Positions 4,877 to 5,778 of a stretch of DNA of 5,778 bases are shown piece by piece. Source of the DNA: Rhizobiaceae bacterium (GTDB taxonomy: Bacteria; Pseudomonadota; Alphaproteobacteria; Rhizobiales; Rhizobiaceae); contig JAJFMR010000212.1 in the NCBI GenBank assembly GCA_020696915.1, positions 1 to 5,778 on the forward strand, in the 5' to 3' direction. The position numbers were made by a program, and so were the translations under genes. A model generated the notes under the pieces. The model was not told where the DNA came from. It searched no databases and saw only the letters and a list, made by a program, of their open reading frames with translations. The stretch's first letter is position 1; each line of letters begins with the position of its first letter.

Positions 4877-5778
4877 ATGCAAACAACCGTGTTGAGAATA
4901 GGCACGCGGAGCAGTCCGCTTGCGCTGGCCCAGGCGGCCGAGGCACGCGCCCGGCTGATGGAAGCGCATGGACTGCCGGAGTCGGCCTTCGCGGTCGAGG
5001 CGATCTCGACCACCGGCGACCTTGTCCGGGACCGGCCGCTCGCCGAAGCGGGAGGCAAGGGGCTGTTCACCAAGGAACTCGAGGAGGCGCTGCTCGAGCG
5101 CCGCATCGATATCGCCGTTCATTCCTCGAAGGACATGCCGACGACGCTGCCGGACGGGCTTGCGCTGACCGCCTTCCTGCCGCGCGAAGATCCGCGTGAC
5201 GCATTCATCGGCAGGGCCAGCCCGACGATCGTTGGGCTGCCCCCGGCAGCAATCGTCGGCTCGTCGTCGCTCCGACGGCGCGCCCTTCTGCTGCGCCTGC
5301 GACCCGATCTCGACGTCGTCATGTTCCGCGGCAATGTAGGGACGCGGCTGCGCAAGCTGGAAGCCGGACATGCCGCGGGCACGATGCTGGCCCTCGCCGG
5401 CCTGAAGCGGCTGGGCATGGCTGGAGTGGCCACCGAGGTCCTGCCCCTGGAAAGCTTCCCTCCGGCACCGGGGCAAGGTGCGATATGCATCGAGAGCCGT
5501 ACCGGCGACGAAAGGGTAGAATCGATGCTGTCGTCCATTCACGATGTGCCCACAGGTCAGGCGCTCGCCTGCGAGCGCGCCTTTCTCGGCGCCCTCGACG
5601 GCTCCTGCCGGACGCCTATTGCCGGGCACGCCTCGTCGCGCGGCGGCTCGATCGCTTTCATCGGCCTGATCCTGTCCCTGGACGGCAGCGACGCGCATGA
5701 AGTACGCATGGACGGCCGCGCCGAAGACGCTGCGGCGATCGGCCGGTCCGCTGCCGAGCGCGTGCGCGAAAAGGCCGG
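4877..5778 (+). CDS. hemC: Hydroxymethylbilane synthase (porphobilinogen deaminase), 3' end cut by the window
   Basis: Joins four porphobilinogen units into hydroxymethylbilane, the linear tetrapyrrole precursor of heme, siroheme, cobalamin and related compounds, in the cytosol. 300 codons are visible and no stop is reached; family members are about 305-315 aa, so only the extreme C terminus is missing. Landmarks: RIGTRSSPLALAQA (7-20), STTGD (44-48), GGKGLFTKELE (59-69), HSSKDMPT with the catalytic Asp86 (82-89), GSSSLRRRA (128-136), RGNVGTRLRKL (151-161), PAPGQGAI (197-204) and LDGSCRTPIAG with Cys244, which holds the dipyrromethane cofactor. The ATG at 4877 puts the first strand at the usual position; its ribosome-binding site is weak (GGA, seven bases upstream). 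It is divergent from tsaD across 79 bp. In related genomes hemD often follows, but that lies outside the window. Confidence 0.97.
   Translation, partial: MQTTVLRIGTRSSPLALAQAAEARARLMEAHGLPESAFAVEAISTTGDLVRDRPLAEAGGKGLFTKELEEALLERRIDIAVHSSKDMPTTLPDGLALTAFLPREDPRDAFIGRASPTIVGLPPAAIVGSSSLRRRALLLRLRPDLDVVMFRGNVGTRLRKLEAGHAAGTMLALAGLKRLGMAGVATEVLPLESFPPAPGQGAICIESRTGDERVESMLSSIHDVPTGQALACERAFLGALDGSCRTPIAGHASSRGGSIAFIGLILSLDGSDAHEVRMDGRAEDAAAIGRSAAERVREKA

Noticed and set aside
3205..5199. A 664-codon plus-strand open frame opposite gpsA/tsaD and running into hemC
   Set aside because: The translation is Arg/Ala/Pro-rich, low in hydrophobic structure and without recognisable motifs, while the opposite strand encodes two unmistakable enzymes. 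Long antisense frames are expected from GC-rich codon use.
4823..5698. A 291-codon minus-strand open frame opposite hemC
   Set aside because: hemC on the plus strand has all its catalytic motifs; the antisense translation has no family features.
1..5778. Defence island, mobile element or CRISPR signals
   Set aside because: No transposase, integrase, restriction enzyme, direct-repeat array or abrupt composition shift is visible. The EVE protein, a family sometimes linked with defence, sits here among housekeeping genes.

Overview
The window is a gene-dense, high-GC stretch of ordinary chromosome from an alphaproteobacterium. The protein sequences and the order hemC / tsaD-gpsA-yciI-EVE-methyltransferase point to Hyphomicrobiales (Rhizobiales), perhaps a Phyllobacteriaceae/Mesorhizobium-like lineage. 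The order is inferred from family knowledge, not from a search. I see no rRNA, tRNA, insertion sequence, phage gene, CRISPR array or other mobile element.

Layout. Bases 1-285 (+) are the 3' end of an L,D-transpeptidase-like (YkuD) gene. It converges on a small minus-strand gene (338-541, 67 aa, unknown function), and a structured hairpin lies between the two stops. A 250-bp, relatively AT-richer gap (542-791) follows, with short inverted repeats and a possible weak promoter. Next comes a run of minus-strand genes, read from right to left: tsaD (4797-3694), gpsA (3697-2714), a YciI-family protein (2693-2385), an EVE-domain protein (2371-1946), a class I methyltransferase resembling the ETF-beta lysine methyltransferase METTL20/ETFBKMT (1946-1251), and a DUF1761 membrane protein (1199-792). 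Divergent from tsaD, and separated by 79 bp, is hemC (4877 to the window end, +), which lacks only its last few residues.

How the genes relate. The first five minus-strand genes look like one operon. Two junctions overlap (ATGA at tsaD/gpsA, TGATG at EVE/methyltransferase) and two gaps are 13 and 20 nt, so translational coupling is likely. DUF1761 follows after 51 bp with its own strong ribosome-binding site, and may be a read-through or separate unit. The operon mixes tRNA t6A modification (TsaD), phospholipid-precursor synthesis (GpsA), a PUA-like modified-base/RNA-binding candidate (EVE), and a predicted protein-lysine methyltransferase for an electron carrier. HemC starts the tetrapyrrole pathway's ring assembly.

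The window is mostly core housekeeping, and I do not see a convincing new defence or mobile system. The most interesting aspect is that three operon members (TsaD, EVE/THYN1-like, METTL20-like) have clear eukaryotic counterparts, two of them mitochondrial. The physical link between an EVE protein and the t6A enzyme is also suggestive. Second-tier curiosities are the 67-aa unknown protein, the atypical YkuD active-site motif, and paired G6 tracts around the DUF1761 stop codon.
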